The notes under the pieces: generated by a model
Told to the model about the DNA's origin: nothing
The model's database searches: none
The model's input: the letters and a program-made list of their open reading frames with translations, nothing else
Program-made: the position numbers and the translations under genes
Assembly: GCA_944320865.1 (NCBI GenBank)
Contig: CALUJC010000004.1
Span: forward strand, 34,974 to 98,973
Direction: 5' to 3'
DNA length: 64,000 bases
Source: an uncultured Bacteroides sp.
GTDB lineage: Bacteria > Bacteroidota > Bacteroidia > Bacteroidales > Bacteroidaceae
Part shown: positions 1 through 13,687 of the stretch, piece after piece
Layout of the letters: every line of letters starts with the position of its first letter
Position numbering within the stretch: position 1 is the first letter of the stretch

Positions 1-69
<69 letters not shown>

Positions 70-75
70 CTGTGT

Positions 76-118
76 GAAGGATAATCTATTTACGACAATG
101 GGTTATCCTTCGTTTTTT
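76..118 (+). terminator. Intrinsic terminator after tRNA-Met
   Basis: A 9-bp perfect stem, GAAGGATAA (76-84) with TTATCCTTC (103-111), is followed by GTTTTTT. It lies immediately downstream of the tRNA and fits an intrinsic terminator. Confidence 0.75.
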
Positions 119-460
119 ATATCCATGTGCTAAATTTAGTGTTGTGAAACGGGAACTATCGTGAAAAAGAAAAGGACGCCTTTGGTGGAACAGGACCCAC
201 AAAGTTCGCCCGTCGGAAAAACAAGTAACATTCGTTCCGTGAAACGGCAGAACTTCGCCGCCATATCCTCTAACGCTTCTTTCTGAATAATCAAAACTTC
301 GATTGTCAATACTGTTTTTAATGTTGATACTCGGTTTTGCCAGCAAAGTAAAGGGGGATCGCGCCCCCAAACAATATGGGTTGGCAGTCTCGTGGAAGCA
401 TTTGGCAGCGATTGGCGTAGTTCGTAGGCACTTCCTGATAGGGGCTATGAATAAATAATG
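119..460. other. Gene-poor stretch between tRNA-Met and the AraC gene
   Basis: No convincing gene is seen. A 94-codon open frame on the minus strand (86-370) runs into the tRNA terminator and has no recognisable domain, signal peptide or ribosome-binding context. A short G/C hairpin (GGGGG, loop ATCGCG, CCCCC) lies near 351-366. The region could be remnant DNA next to the tRNA, but no integrase or direct-repeat attachment site was found. Confidence 0.4.
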
Positions 461-469
461 TCGGTGAAA

Positions 470-505
470 ACTTTTGAGAAAACAAATAAAGACTTTTGAG
501 AAAAC
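470..505. promoter_or_regulatory. Directly repeated CTTTTGAG operator candidate upstream of AraC gene
   Basis: The 14-mer ACTTTTGAGAAAAC occurs twice in direct orientation, at 470-483 and 492-505, with a 22-nt repeat period (two helical turns). Its core appears once more, inverted (CTCAAAAG, 1414-1421), upstream of the acetyltransferase gene. AraC-family proteins commonly bind pairs of direct half-sites. A site for the adjacent regulator is an inference from position and recurrence. A TAATTTTG element at 527-534 resembles a Bacteroides -7 box. Confidence 0.45.
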
Positions 506-560
506 TCCTTTGATGATAAAAACGCTTAATTTTGTACCGGATTTAAATAGATGAAGCTTT

Positions 561-1391
561 ATGGATGCCGGTGTAACAGTTTACAATTACATGGATACTT
601 TTTTCTGCTGCAAGGTGGAAAAAAACAAATGGTGTGAGGAAATGGTCTCGGAACATATGCTGGTTTACTTGTGTTCCGGGGAGCTGGATTTGATTGCACC
701 CGACAAAAAGTATCATTTGAAAAAAGGAGATTCCTTTTTTATCAAGCGTAACCACCTGGTGAAGAAAATCAAGCAACCGTCAAAAAACGGCGAGCCATTC
801 AAAGGCTTGTTCCTGCAACTGAAAATGCCTTTCTTGAAAAGGATGTTGCATGAACATAACATCACAGTGCCTTTGGTAAGCAATCCGGTGACGGCTAAAT
901 CCACTTATGTGATGTTGGAAAAACATCCCTTCCTAAACGGGCTGTTCTCTTCGTTGGAACAGTATTTTGATGCCCAGCAGTATCCTTCCAAGGAACTGAT
1001 GGAAACCAAATTGCAGGAAGCCGTCTTTACGTTGTTACAACTGAGACCTGATTTGGGACAGGTACTGTTTGATTTTTCCGAACCGTGGAAAATCAATTTG
1101 GAAGATTTCATGAACAAGAACTATAAGTGCGACCTTACCGTAGAAGAGTTTGCCCATTATGCGGGGCGTAGCCTTTCCACATTCAAGAAAGACTTTGCAG
1201 AGGTATTCCACAACACACCCAGTCGCTGGATTGTCAAGCGCCGTTTGGAGGAAGCTAAATGCCTGATGGAGAAACTGGGGAAAAAGTCTGCGGATGTTTA
1301 TTTGGAGGTAGGGTTCAAAAACCTGTCCCATTTCTCCACTGCATTCAAAAGAGAGTTCGGCATTTCACCGTCAGGGATTTATAATTGTTAG
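561..1391 (+). CDS. AraC-family transcriptional regulator
   Basis: This 276-residue cytoplasmic DNA-binding protein has an N-terminal cupin-like ligand domain (roughly residues 1-140, including the stretch LDLIAPDKKYHLKKGDSFF). The C-terminal AraC double helix-turn-helix spans about 185-275. It contains LTVEEFAHYAGRSLSTFKKDF (first HTH) and the family signature around VGFKNLSHFSTAFKREFG. It precedes the acetyltransferase, TonB receptor and DUF362 genes on the same strand and probably controls them. CTTTTGAG repeats in front of it and before the next gene are candidate sites. The inducer cannot be read from the sequence. Confidence 0.9.
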   Translation: MDAGVTVYNYMDTFFCCKVEKNKWCEEMVSEHMLVYLCSGELDLIAPDKKYHLKKGDSFFIKRNHLVKKIKQPSKNGEPFKGLFLQLKMPFLKRMLHEHNITVPLVSNPVTAKSTYVMLEKHPFLNGLFSSLEQYFDAQQYPSKELMETKLQEAVFTLLQLRPDLGQVLFDFSEPWKINLEDFMNKNYKCDLTVEEFAHYAGRSLSTFKKDFAEVFHNTPSRWIVKRRLEEAKCLMEKLGKKSADVYLEVGFKNLSHFSTAFKREFGISPSGIYNC

Positions 1392-1413
1392 CAGATTGAC
1401 GTTTCAGCAAAGT

Positions 1414-1463
1414 CTCAAAAGACGTTTGGGAAAATAAGTAAGACCAATCCCGACGTAACTTTG
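1414..1463. promoter_or_regulatory. Candidate operator (CTCAAAAG) and -7 element before acetyltransferase gene
   Basis: CTCAAAAG at 1414-1421 is the inverted form of the core repeated in front of the AraC gene. A TAACTTTG sequence at 1456-1463 matches the Bacteroides -7 consensus TAnnTTTG. No well-spaced -33 TTTG was found, which would fit an activator-dependent promoter. Confidence 0.4.
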
Positions 1464-1522
1464 CAACGTTTGTAACGTGAAATCCACGAGACAATCATTA
1501 TGATTATTATTTAATAAAGACT

Positions 1523-2098
1523 ATGACAGAATTAGAAAAACTCAACAATGGGGAATATTACAGCATGGATGACCCCGAAATCGCAAAAATCCATTATCGT
1601 GCCGCAACGCTTTGCCAGCAATTCAATGCGTTGCCCATTACTGAAAATGAAGAGCGTGAGAAGGTGTTGCGTCAGTTGTTCGGCTCTGCCGGGAAGAACC
1701 TCAGCATCAAGCCGGGCTTCTTCTGCGATTTGGGCATCAATCTGCATGTGGGCGACAATTTCCTGACCAATTACAATGTAACCATTCTCGACATGGCTCC
1801 CGTCACCATCGGCAACAACACTTGGATTGGACCGGGCGTGGGGATTTACGCCGTAGCCCATCCGATGGAAGCTGCCGGGCGTATGGACAGGCTTGGCATA
1901 GCCAAACCGATAACCATCGGCGACAATGTATGGGTGGGCGGCAATTCCACCATCGTGATGGGAGTGACCATTGGCAACAATGTCATTATCGGCGCAGGTT
2001 CAGTGGTTACACATGACATACCCGATAATGCAGTGGCTGTTGGCAATCCGGTGAGAGTAATCCGTTATGTAGAAAACAAAAATATGTGCGAGCAATAA
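1523..2098 (+). CDS. Maltose/galactoside O-acetyltransferase family protein
   Basis: This 191-residue cytoplasmic enzyme belongs to the left-handed beta-helix acetyltransferase family (LacA/Maa/NodL type). It transfers acetyl from acetyl-CoA to a sugar hydroxyl. The N-terminal Mac-type helical segment covers about 5-55. Hexapeptide repeats follow, for example VTIGNNTWIGPGVGI, ITIGDNVWVGGNSTIVMG and VTIGNNVIIGAGSVV. The histidine in YAVAHPM sits at the usual catalytic position. Length is normal for the family. The stop lies two bases before the next start codon, so it is co-transcribed with the TonB receptor gene. The physiological acceptor is unknown; detoxification of non-metabolised sugars is the usual proposal. 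Confidence 0.92.
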   Translation: MTELEKLNNGEYYSMDDPEIAKIHYRAATLCQQFNALPITENEEREKVLRQLFGSAGKNLSIKPGFFCDLGINLHVGDNFLTNYNVTILDMAPVTIGNNTWIGPGVGIYAVAHPMEAAGRMDRLGIAKPITIGDNVWVGGNSTIVMGVTIGNNVIIGAGSVVTHDIPDNAVAVGNPVRVIRYVENKNMCEQ

Positions 2099-2100
2099 AT

Positions 2101-4011
2101 ATGAATGTCAAATTGTCCTTGTTGCTCCTCGCAACAATTTTGTGGATGCCGAGAACGATGTTGGCACAAGATGCTGCACGTGACACTACTTTTTCCGAAA
2201 GAAATATCCCGTTGGATGAGGTGGTGGTGACCGGCACGCGCAGCGAAACGGATGTGCGGCATCTGTCGCAGACCGTGTCAGTATTGAACCGTCTCCAAAT
2301 AGAACAGTCTCAGCAATCCTCACTCTTGCCCGTATTGACGGAACAGATACCCGGTTTGTTCACCACTTCCCGTGGCATCATGGGCTACGGAGTGTCCAAC
2401 GGTGCTGCTGGAGGTATCTCCCTGCGCGGACTTTCAGGCGGTAACGCCCGGTTGATGGTGCTGATTGACGGACATCCGCAATATGCGGGCATCTTCGGCC
2501 ATCCGATTTCCGATGCCTACCAGACATTATTGGCGGACAAAGTGGAAGTGTTGCGAGGCCCTGCCTCTGTGCTGTATGGCTCGAATGCGATGGGAGGCGT
2601 GATAAACATCGTCACCCGGAAGATGCACGAAGACGGCATAAAGACGGATATCCGTGCCGGGTATGGTTCTTACAACACGTTGGAAACGGAACTGACCAAC
2701 CGTATCCGCAAAGGACGTTTCTCCAGCGTCATCAGCGGCTCTTACAACCGCACGGACGGACACCGGGAGAACATGCCTTTCGAACAGTACGGTGGCTATG
2801 CCCAATTAGGCTATGAACTGACCGACCACTGGAACACTTACGCCGATGTGAACGTGACGCACTTCAACGCCACTTATCCCGGCCCGGTGTCCGCTCCCTT
2901 GCAGGAAGGCGACCAGCGCATCACGCGCGGCATGGCTTCCTTCGCCATCGAAAACGACTACGACCGCACCTCCGGTGGCTTGAGCTTCTTCTATAACTGG
3001 GGCGACCACTGGATAAACGACGGCTATACGCCCAACGCCGGCGAGGAGCCGCAAGACGGGCGTTTCAATTCCTTCGATGACATGATGGGCATTTCGATTT
3101 ACCAAAGCGCCCGGTTCTTCACGGGAAACCGAATCACCTTCGGTTTCGACTGGTTCCGCTATGGCGGCGAAGCATGGACGAAGTATGTGAAAGGCGAGCA
3201 GGCCGGGACACGGGCGGACATTGTGGATAAGCACGAGAATGAAGTGGCAGGCTACGTGGACTTCCGTCAGGACATCGGCGCGTGGCTGACCTTCAATGCC
3301 GGATTGCGCATCGACCACCATTCGCGCATCGGGACGGAATGGGTGCCACAGGCAGGATTGGCTTTTCATTTGCCTCACAGTATGGAGTTGAAAGTATCTG
3401 CTTCCAAAGGCTTTCGCTATCCTATTCTAAGGGAAATGTATATGTTTCCTCCGCAAAATCCGAACTTGAAGCCAGAGTCGATGTGGAATTATGAAATCGC
3501 TTTTTCACAAAGACTATGGGACGGACGCTTCTCGTATGGCGTGAACGTATTCTACATAGACGGGAAGAATCTGATTATGACCTTACCCAACCCCAGCGGA
3601 AGTGGTATGCTCAACCAGAACTCCGGGGAAATAGACAATACGGGTGTGGAAGTCCAAGCGGCTTATCGTATCAGTCAGGAATGGTCGGCAGACGCCAATT
3701 ACAGCTTCCTGCACATGGAGAATCCCGTGGTGGCCGCTCCCGAACACAAGCTGTATGCCGGGGTCAACTTCTCAAAAGGAAGATGGAACGTGTCTACCGG
3801 CGTGCAATACATTGCCGGCCTGTACACCTCTATCGACCCGGTGGCCAAAGAATACTTCACGTTGTGGAACCTGCGGGCTTCCTTCCGTGCCGCCCGTTGG
3901 CTGGGCATTTGGGCAAGAGGGGAAAACCTGCTTGCACAAAGCTATGAAATCAATGCCGGATACCCGATGCCCCGTGCAACGGTTATGGCAGGAATAAACA
4001 TAAACTTTTAA
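2101..4011 (+). CDS. TonB-dependent outer-membrane receptor (BtuB-size)
   Basis: This 636-residue outer-membrane transporter has a signal peptide (about 1-22, ending MLAQ). A TonB-box-like DEVVVTGTRSET lies near 40, followed by a plug domain with LRGLSGGNARLMVLIDG, VEVLRGPASVLYGSNAMGGVINIVT. A beta-barrel ends in a terminal phenylalanine (NINF). It lacks the SusC-type N-terminal carboxypeptidase-like extension, and its size fits BtuB/siderophore-type receptors rather than PUL porins. The start is placed at ATG 2101; an in-frame GTG at 2086 overlaps the previous gene and adds only five residues. A metal chelate, cobamide or similar ligand is plausible, but the substrate is unknown. Confidence 0.92.
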   Translation: MNVKLSLLLLATILWMPRTMLAQDAARDTTFSERNIPLDEVVVTGTRSETDVRHLSQTVSVLNRLQIEQSQQSSLLPVLTEQIPGLFTTSRGIMGYGVSNGAAGGISLRGLSGGNARLMVLIDGHPQYAGIFGHPISDAYQTLLADKVEVLRGPASVLYGSNAMGGVINIVTRKMHEDGIKTDIRAGYGSYNTLETELTNRIRKGRFSSVISGSYNRTDGHRENMPFEQYGGYAQLGYELTDHWNTYADVNVTHFNATYPGPVSAPLQEGDQRITRGMASFAIENDYDRTSGGLSFFYNWGDHWINDGYTPNAGEEPQDGRFNSFDDMMGISIYQSARFFTGNRITFGFDWFRYGGEAWTKYVKGEQAGTRADIVDKHENEVAGYVDFRQDIGAWLTFNAGLRIDHHSRIGTEWVPQAGLAFHLPHSMELKVSASKGFRYPILREMYMFPPQNPNLKPESMWNYEIAFSQRLWDGRFSYGVNVFYIDGKNLIMTLPNPSGSGMLNQNSGEIDNTGVEVQAAYRISQEWSADANYSFLHMENPVVAAPEHKLYAGVNFSKGRWNVSTGVQYIAGLYTSIDPVAKEYFTLWNLRASFRAARWLGIWARGENLLAQSYEINAGYPMPRATVMAGININF

Positions 4012-4032
4012 CCGTTTTAATTCGTTTGGATT

Positions 4033-5013
4033 ATGAACAAAATTTTTACAGTTCTGTTGGCATCTGTCCTGATGTGGACGGGTGTTGGTTGTGCTAATGC
4101 GCAAAAGCAAGTCTCGGAAGAGGGCAGTTCATCGCTGCCCAAAGTGTATTTCATCAAAGACATCACCTCGGAGAACCTGATTAAGATTTATAACGCACTC
4201 GGCCGGAAAGCCGAAGGCAAGAAAGTGGCCGTCAAGTTGTCGACTGGAGAAGCGGGCAACCCCAATTACCTGCAACCTGCCCTGATTAAAGATTTGGTGC
4301 ATCTGGTCAAAGGTACGATTATTGAGGGCAATACTGCCTACGGTGGCAAGCGTACCAATGTAGCCGACCACATGAAAGTAGCCGAGGAGCATGGATTCAC
4401 CGCTATTGCCGATGTGGACATCATGGATGCCGACGGACAGGTAGAGCTTCCAGTGAACGGTGGCAAGCACTTGAAAGTGGACATCGTTGGAAAAGACTTC
4501 ATGGATTATGATTTCATGGTGGTGTTGTCGCACTTTAAGGGACACCCGATGGCTGGATTCGGCGGTGCATTGAAGAATATTTCCATCGGCATCGCTTCGC
4601 CGGAGGGTAAAGCGTATATTCATTCTGGAGGGAAAACTCGAAATGTGACGGAAGTATGGAATATGATTCCGGCAGATACCGTATTCCAAGAATCTATGGC
4701 GGAAGCATCCAAAGCCATCATTGACCATATCGGCGACAAGGTGCTTTATATCAGTGTAGCAAACAATCTTTCAGTGGATTGCGACTGTGTGGCCACTCCG
4801 GCCGACCCTCAGATGGGCGACCTCGGCATCTTCGCTTCCCTCGATCCGGTGGCTCTCGACCGTGCTTGCATAGATGCCGTGCGTAATTCTTCAGACCACG
4901 GCAAGATACATCTTATTGAACGCATCGACTCCAAACACGGGATGCATAATCTGGAATACGCCGAACAACTCGGATTGGGAAGCCAGAAATATGAACTTGT
5001 GGAATTGGATTAG
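4033..5013 (+). CDS. Exported DUF362 domain protein
   Basis: This 326-residue protein has an N-terminal export signal ending VGCANA, which could be a lipobox with Cys20 or a type I site. The rest is one DUF362 domain, with VKLSTGEAGNPNYLQP, FMVVLSHFKGHPMAGFGGALKN and a late CDCVA cysteine pair. DUF362 proteins often carry ferredoxin-type iron-sulfur modules; none is present here. The gene starts 21 bases after the TonB receptor stop, so the two are likely one operon. The biochemical role is unknown. Export together with an outer-membrane transporter suggests handling of an imported cofactor or metal ligand, which is inference. Confidence 0.85.
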   Translation: MNKIFTVLLASVLMWTGVGCANAQKQVSEEGSSSLPKVYFIKDITSENLIKIYNALGRKAEGKKVAVKLSTGEAGNPNYLQPALIKDLVHLVKGTIIEGNTAYGGKRTNVADHMKVAEEHGFTAIADVDIMDADGQVELPVNGGKHLKVDIVGKDFMDYDFMVVLSHFKGHPMAGFGGALKNISIGIASPEGKAYIHSGGKTRNVTEVWNMIPADTVFQESMAEASKAIIDHIGDKVLYISVANNLSVDCDCVATPADPQMGDLGIFASLDPVALDRACIDAVRNSSDHGKIHLIERIDSKHGMHNLEYAEQLGLGSQKYELVELD

Positions 5014-5146
5014 CATACGGGCCTCATGCATATAATCGGTTATCTTCACATGGATTTGAGCCGTTTCGATGTTCGGATGACCCAAAATGCGGCTTGCACC
5101 TCTCTGTCGGCCTACCTTTGCTGAGGGCTGATGTGCCGAATGTGTA

Positions 5147-5185
5147 GCGCGAGGTGTGCAACTGATATGGACGCACACCTCGCGC
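5147..5185. terminator. Bidirectional terminator between DUF362 and GH2 genes
   Basis: A 13-bp perfect inverted repeat (GCGCGAGGTGTGC at 5147-5159, GCACACCTCGCGC at 5173-5185) lies between two convergent genes. There is no long T run on either side. Placement between convergent ends argues for transcript termination or 3'-end protection. Confidence 0.55.
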
Positions 5186-5235
5186 TTCAAGAAAAAGAAT
5201 CAAGCAATTGCTTGATGCCCGTTTCCCTGCAGATG

Positions 5236-8322
<3,087 letters not shown>

Positions 8323-8346
8323 TTATGTTGTTAAGGGTTTATGCGG

Positions 8347-8354
8347 CAAATATA
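8347..8354 (-). promoter_or_regulatory. Candidate -7 element for GH2 gene
   Basis: TATATTTG on the minus strand matches the Bacteroides TAnnTTTG consensus, about 30 bases before the GH2 start. No matching -33 TTTG at normal spacing was found. Confidence 0.35.
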
Positions 8355-8480
8355 GCAACTAACGGGGAAAAAACAGCACTTTATTGGGCTTTTTATGGCA
8401 TTGTTTTGCAAAGAGAACATCAGCTTCTCCCGACGGCTTTATGGGGTGCGAGTCGTTTGGGGATCTACCCGATAGGTGTG

Positions 8481-8514
8481 GCTCCGCTCCTATGTGGGCA
8501 AACAGGAGCGGAGC
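8481..8514 (-). promoter_or_regulatory. Intercistronic hairpin between GH43 and GH2 genes
   Basis: An 11-bp perfect inverted repeat (GCTCCGCTCCT at 8481-8491, AGGAGCGGAGC at 8504-8514) lies 22 bases after the GH43 stop. There is no T tract, so it may be a processing or stabilising hairpin or a weak terminator. Confidence 0.5.
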
Positions 8515-8535
8515 AAACACATGGGAAACTGCACA

Positions 8536-10125
<1,590 letters not shown>

Positions 10126-10175
10126 TTAGTTCAATTGTTATGGTCTCTTATATTTTAGTATTGCTTCTCAATGTC

Positions 10176-10232
10176 TTTGTTTGGAGAAGGAGTAGTCTTT
10201 CCCAAACAAAGGCGGCGCCTTCTCCAAACAAA
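10176..10232 (-). promoter_or_regulatory. 15-bp perfect inverted repeat between GH106 and GH43 genes
   Basis: TTTGTTTGGAGAAGG (10176-10190) pairs perfectly with CCTTCTCCAAACAAA (10218-10232). The loop holds a further near-copy (CCCAAACAAAGGCG) of the right arm, so two alternative hairpins can form. This suits an attenuator or an RNA-processing element. No T tract follows on the coding strand. Confidence 0.5.
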
Positions 10233-10245
10233 AGCGTAGTCTATT

Positions 10246-13200
10246 TTACTCTTCGCCCACAATGCTTACCGGCCCCAGCAGCCCCGATGGCAATAGCGGC
10301 GCATTGGTTTGGTAGAAGGGCATCTGCACGTAGGTGATGCGCCGGTCTACGCCGGGCTGCTCGTCCCCAATCAGGCGGTTTGGCCAGAGGTTGGTCACGC
10401 GGACTTCAAGTTGGTTCTTGCCGGCTTTTACGGCTTTGGTAATGTCTGCTGTAAAAGGCAGCTTCCACAGGGTGGTTATCTTTTGTCCGTTGACGTATAT
10501 CTCTGCAAGATTCTTCACATCGCCAAGCTCAAGCAAGATGCGTCTGTTGTCTTTTAGTTGTGACTTGCCCAAAGTGAATGTGTTGGTATAGGTAGCCGTG
10601 CCCGAAAAATACCGGATGCCTGGGGTGGTTGATGCTGTGTGAGACTTTAGCGTGTCGGTTTGAACCGTGGCCGGTGCGCCCCGTCCGGCCTGGAAGGCTA
10701 TCTTCCAAGCGGGGAATTGGGATACCAATGTCGTGCGAGTTGCCTCCGGAAGTTGGAAAGAAGCCATGTCGGTCTTTTCTGTAAAGACGATAAACACGGC
10801 ATCATTGGGTTTCATGTCCAGCTTTACCAATGTGCGCTCGGGCGACATGCGGTAACTTACAGGACTTATTTTCCCGTCCTCCGGATTGTAAAGCATAGGG
10901 CGGCGTCCGGTAATCCTGAGTGAAGCGTTGACGGTTATGCTTTCCGGGGCAGGGTTGCTGAGCCAATAGATGTCGCTTCCATCTCCCAACGTGCGGTGCA
11001 CGAAGCGCATGGGGCTGTTGGCCGAAGTGGCAAAGGTGGCATCGGGTGCAATGCCATGGGCGGCCAGCACTTCAGCCAGGCTTATGCCAGTGGTTACATT
11101 AGGCTTCCCGCTGCCCCATACCTGTTCTACCAGCTGTTGGAACTCAGCTTTATCATCCGTGAGGGATGCCGGCACTTCGGGCTTGGCGCCACAGATAATG
11201 ACTCCCGCATCGGCCAGTTGCGCTATCTTGCGGAGCACGGGCATAGACATGCGGCGCACGTTCTTGTCCAGCGCCAGTACCCGGTAGCTCATGCCGCTTG
11301 GGGTGACCAGCTTCCCGTCTTTGGCCTGCAACAGGTTGACGAGGGCATCCGGGTTGATGTAGTCGTAAGCATATCCTTGCGGAATGTCCGGTGCATGATG
11401 CCCGAAAAGCGCGCTGATGTTATTGTCTTCGCCATAATAGTAGACGATATCAGCGGCAAAATGCCCTTGCTGCAACAAGTAGCACGAGCGAGCCAGGTAG
11501 TCTGTCCATACCGATGCCTGCTCTGCCCAAGTGTCGTGCCGGTCAAACCATTGGCCTACGGCGGTCAGCGACAGGCCCGGTATGTGCGTGTCGGTGGGCT
11601 GATGGGGGGAGGTGTGCACCACAATGCGGTTCAGCCCGTTGGCAAACCCGAAGTCAGCAAATGGCTTCAGGCTCTCCGGGCAGGAATTCCAAGCCTTGTT
11701 GGGGTAGCCTACCACGGTGAACGACTCTGCCGCTACGATGTTTTGCCCGTAAATATGGGCCACGGAGGCCGACTCGCGCACGTCGGCAGCCGTCATGGGG
11801 TTGTCATAGCCGGGAGCCTCCAGCCCGTGCCCCCAAATGGCAGCCATCGGGATGGCGGCCGTGCGTTTCACGTCCATGCCGTCAGCTATGTACAGGCGCC
11901 CGTGTTCGTGCGACTCCGTGTAGCGACCTTTCATGTCGTAATCCTTTTGCAGGATTTCCGTCAGCAGGTCATAGTTCTCGGCAGTCAGTTCGGCGATGGT
12001 CTTGCGCCAATCCCATAAGAAGCGTTCGCTGGCTTCGGCAGACTCCAGAATGTAGCCTGCCAATACCGGCATCCAGGGCTCCAAAGCATAGCCCCGGCGT
12101 TTCTTGAACTCTTCCTGCATGCGGGTGGTCCATGTCGAGGCTCCGGCTTCGTAGCTGTCCGTCACCATATACTGTATGCCCTTTTCTCCCATCAATCCGT
12201 TGGCGGCATCCTTATATATACCTAAGTAGTGGGTGAAGTAGCGTTTCCAGGCCTCTTTGTCCAGTTTGTCTATCTCCAGTCCGGTAGCTTCCGGCGAGGC
12301 GGGATGATTGCGTTTCCCGGTGAGCGAATAGCCGAAACGGATGATGCGCCATTTCCCCTTAGGGGCTTTCCATTGCAGGCTGCCGTCCGGCTGGAGTTTA
12401 TCGGTCAAGTCTATCATTTCTTGTGTAGAAGGAAATGCCTCTTTGGTGACAGGTGTCGGAAAATCTTCCACGTCCATGGTGGCCATGAAGCCGGTCTTTT
12501 CTTCCGAGTGGTTGATGCGGGAAGTCGTCATCATATTGAACTCAGCGATGCTTATTTCCTTCGGCAGCGGGGCATTGCCCAGCCCCAGCATCATGGCAAC
12601 TCCGTCCGGCATGAGGCGGTCTATCTCCAGACGGAAGTGTTTCCCTGTAGTCTCCGGAAAGGCAACCGTCTGCAAGGGGGCACCTCCGGAAGGTATTTCA
12701 AGCACTTCTTTCCATTCGCCCTTGTCGTTGCACACCAACAGGCGACATGGAGTGTCAGCCTTCAGCGCATCAAATTCCGGGCGCACCCGTCCGTCGCACA
12801 AGTTGAGTGAACGGAAAGTTTGTGCTTGGGGCAAAGTGATGTCGATAACCGCCTTTCCCGTCACGGAGTCTATGGGCAGGGTTAGCTTGGTAGACAAATC
12901 GCCGTCGGTCAGTGCCTGCAAGTCAAGGCGCTTCCCGGCACAGGTCAGCGTGGCATTCAGGTCGCTCAGTGAGTGCTCCTCGCCTGATACGGGCATGGCC
13001 AGTACCTTTATGTCTTTGTAAAGCGAAGGCAAGTCTTCCGGAATGACTTCCCCCAACAGGAGATTGGGCTCTATCGGCTTGTTCTGAAAGGGGCCTGTGG
13101 TGTCAAAAGGCTTTGGGAAGTGTATGGTTTGTGCTTTCCCGTTCCCTTCTACGATGGTTTCCCGCCAGGTCAGCTTCTTCATCCCGTCTTCCGGCGGCAC

Positions 13201-13596
13201 CCACGGGCCGCCCATCAGGCTCCATCCCGGGCTGGAGGAGATGGTCATTTCCAGTCCCAACGAGTCGGCCAAGTGGGTGGCATAGGCGAAAGCATCTTTC
13301 CATTCGGGAGTCATGTAGGCCAATCGTTTTTCCACGATTTGCGGGGTAGCCATGCCTGCGTCGAATACCTGGAAGCCGCCTATCCCGGCGCGCTTCATCC
13401 AAAGCAGGTCTTTGCGGATGCCGTCTTTGGTGATGTTGCCGTTCATCCAGTGCCACCACACGCGGGGGCGTGCCTCGGCAGGAGGCGTTTGAAATAAAGC
13501 GTCAAGCTCTTTATCGGGAGTTGTCGGTTCCTGTTGTCCCATGCTTGGGCTGCTGCCGGCTAATAAGGCTAAAAGTAATAAAGTTGTTTTATTCAT
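10246..13596 (-). CDS. GH106-type alpha-L-rhamnosidase, secreted
   Basis: This 1116-residue secreted protein has a signal peptide (about 1-20). The family hallmark starts soon after it: ARPRVWWHWMNGNITKDGI and GIGGFQVFDAG, then LEMTISSSPGWSLMGGPWV. The central region holds the catalytic barrel, with YTESHEHGRLYIADGMDVKR and AAESFTVVG. A C-terminal GH2-like sugar-binding sandwich ends the protein (ILLELGDVKNLAEIYVNGQ to ITYVQMPFYQ). Known GH106 enzymes release alpha-L-rhamnose from plant glycans such as rhamnogalacturonan or gum arabic. Many relatives are only predicted, so the substrate is tentative. Upstream lies a 475-bp palindromic repeat rather than another gene. Confidence 0.87.
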   Translation of the reverse strand: MNKTTLLLLALLAGSSPSMGQQEPTTPDKELDALFQTPPAEARPRVWWHWMNGNITKDGIRKDLLWMKRAGIGGFQVFDAGMATPQIVEKRLAYMTPEWKDAFAYATHLADSLGLEMTISSSPGWSLMGGPWVPPEDGMKKLTWRETIVEGNGKAQTIHFPKPFDTTGPFQNKPIEPNLLLGEVIPEDLPSLYKDIKVLAMPVSGEEHSLSDLNATLTCAGKRLDLQALTDGDLSTKLTLPIDSVTGKAVIDITLPQAQTFRSLNLCDGRVRPEFDALKADTPCRLLVCNDKGEWKEVLEIPSGGAPLQTVAFPETTGKHFRLEIDRLMPDGVAMMLGLGNAPLPKEISIAEFNMMTTSRINHSEEKTGFMATMDVEDFPTPVTKEAFPSTQEMIDLTDKLQPDGSLQWKAPKGKWRIIRFGYSLTGKRNHPASPEATGLEIDKLDKEAWKRYFTHYLGIYKDAANGLMGEKGIQYMVTDSYEAGASTWTTRMQEEFKKRRGYALEPWMPVLAGYILESAEASERFLWDWRKTIAELTAENYDLLTEILQKDYDMKGRYTESHEHGRLYIADGMDVKRTAAIPMAAIWGHGLEAPGYDNPMTAADVRESASVAHIYGQNIVAAESFTVVGYPNKAWNSCPESLKPFADFGFANGLNRIVVHTSPHQPTDTHIPGLSLTAVGQWFDRHDTWAEQASVWTDYLARSCYLLQQGHFAADIVYYYGEDNNISALFGHHAPDIPQGYAYDYINPDALVNLLQAKDGKLVTPSGMSYRVLALDKNVRRMSMPVLRKIAQLADAGVIICGAKPEVPASLTDDKAEFQQLVEQVWGSGKPNVTTGISLAEVLAAHGIAPDATFATSANSPMRFVHRTLGDGSDIYWLSNPAPESITVNASLRITGRRPMLYNPEDGKISPVSYRMSPERTLVKLDMKPNDAVFIVFTEKTDMASFQLPEATRTTLVSQFPAWKIAFQAGRGAPATVQTDTLKSHTASTTPGIRYFSGTATYTNTFTLGKSQLKDNRRILLELGDVKNLAEIYVNGQKITTLWKLPFTADITKAVKAGKNQLEVRVTNLWPNRLIGDEQPGVDRRITYVQMPFYQTNAPLLPSGLLGPVSIVGEE

Positions 13597-13687
13597 GATG
13601 ATTATGCTTTTAATGTTAAGGAGTCACGCGTACAATGACACGGCTGTATATAGTGTTTATTTTAGTAGCTGTAAATGGGAAATTATA

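Noticed and set aside
86-370. 94-codon minus-strand open frame next to the tRNA
   Set aside because: No domain, no signal, it overlaps the tRNA terminator, and there is no sign of a promoter or ribosome site. Kept only as a possible remnant.
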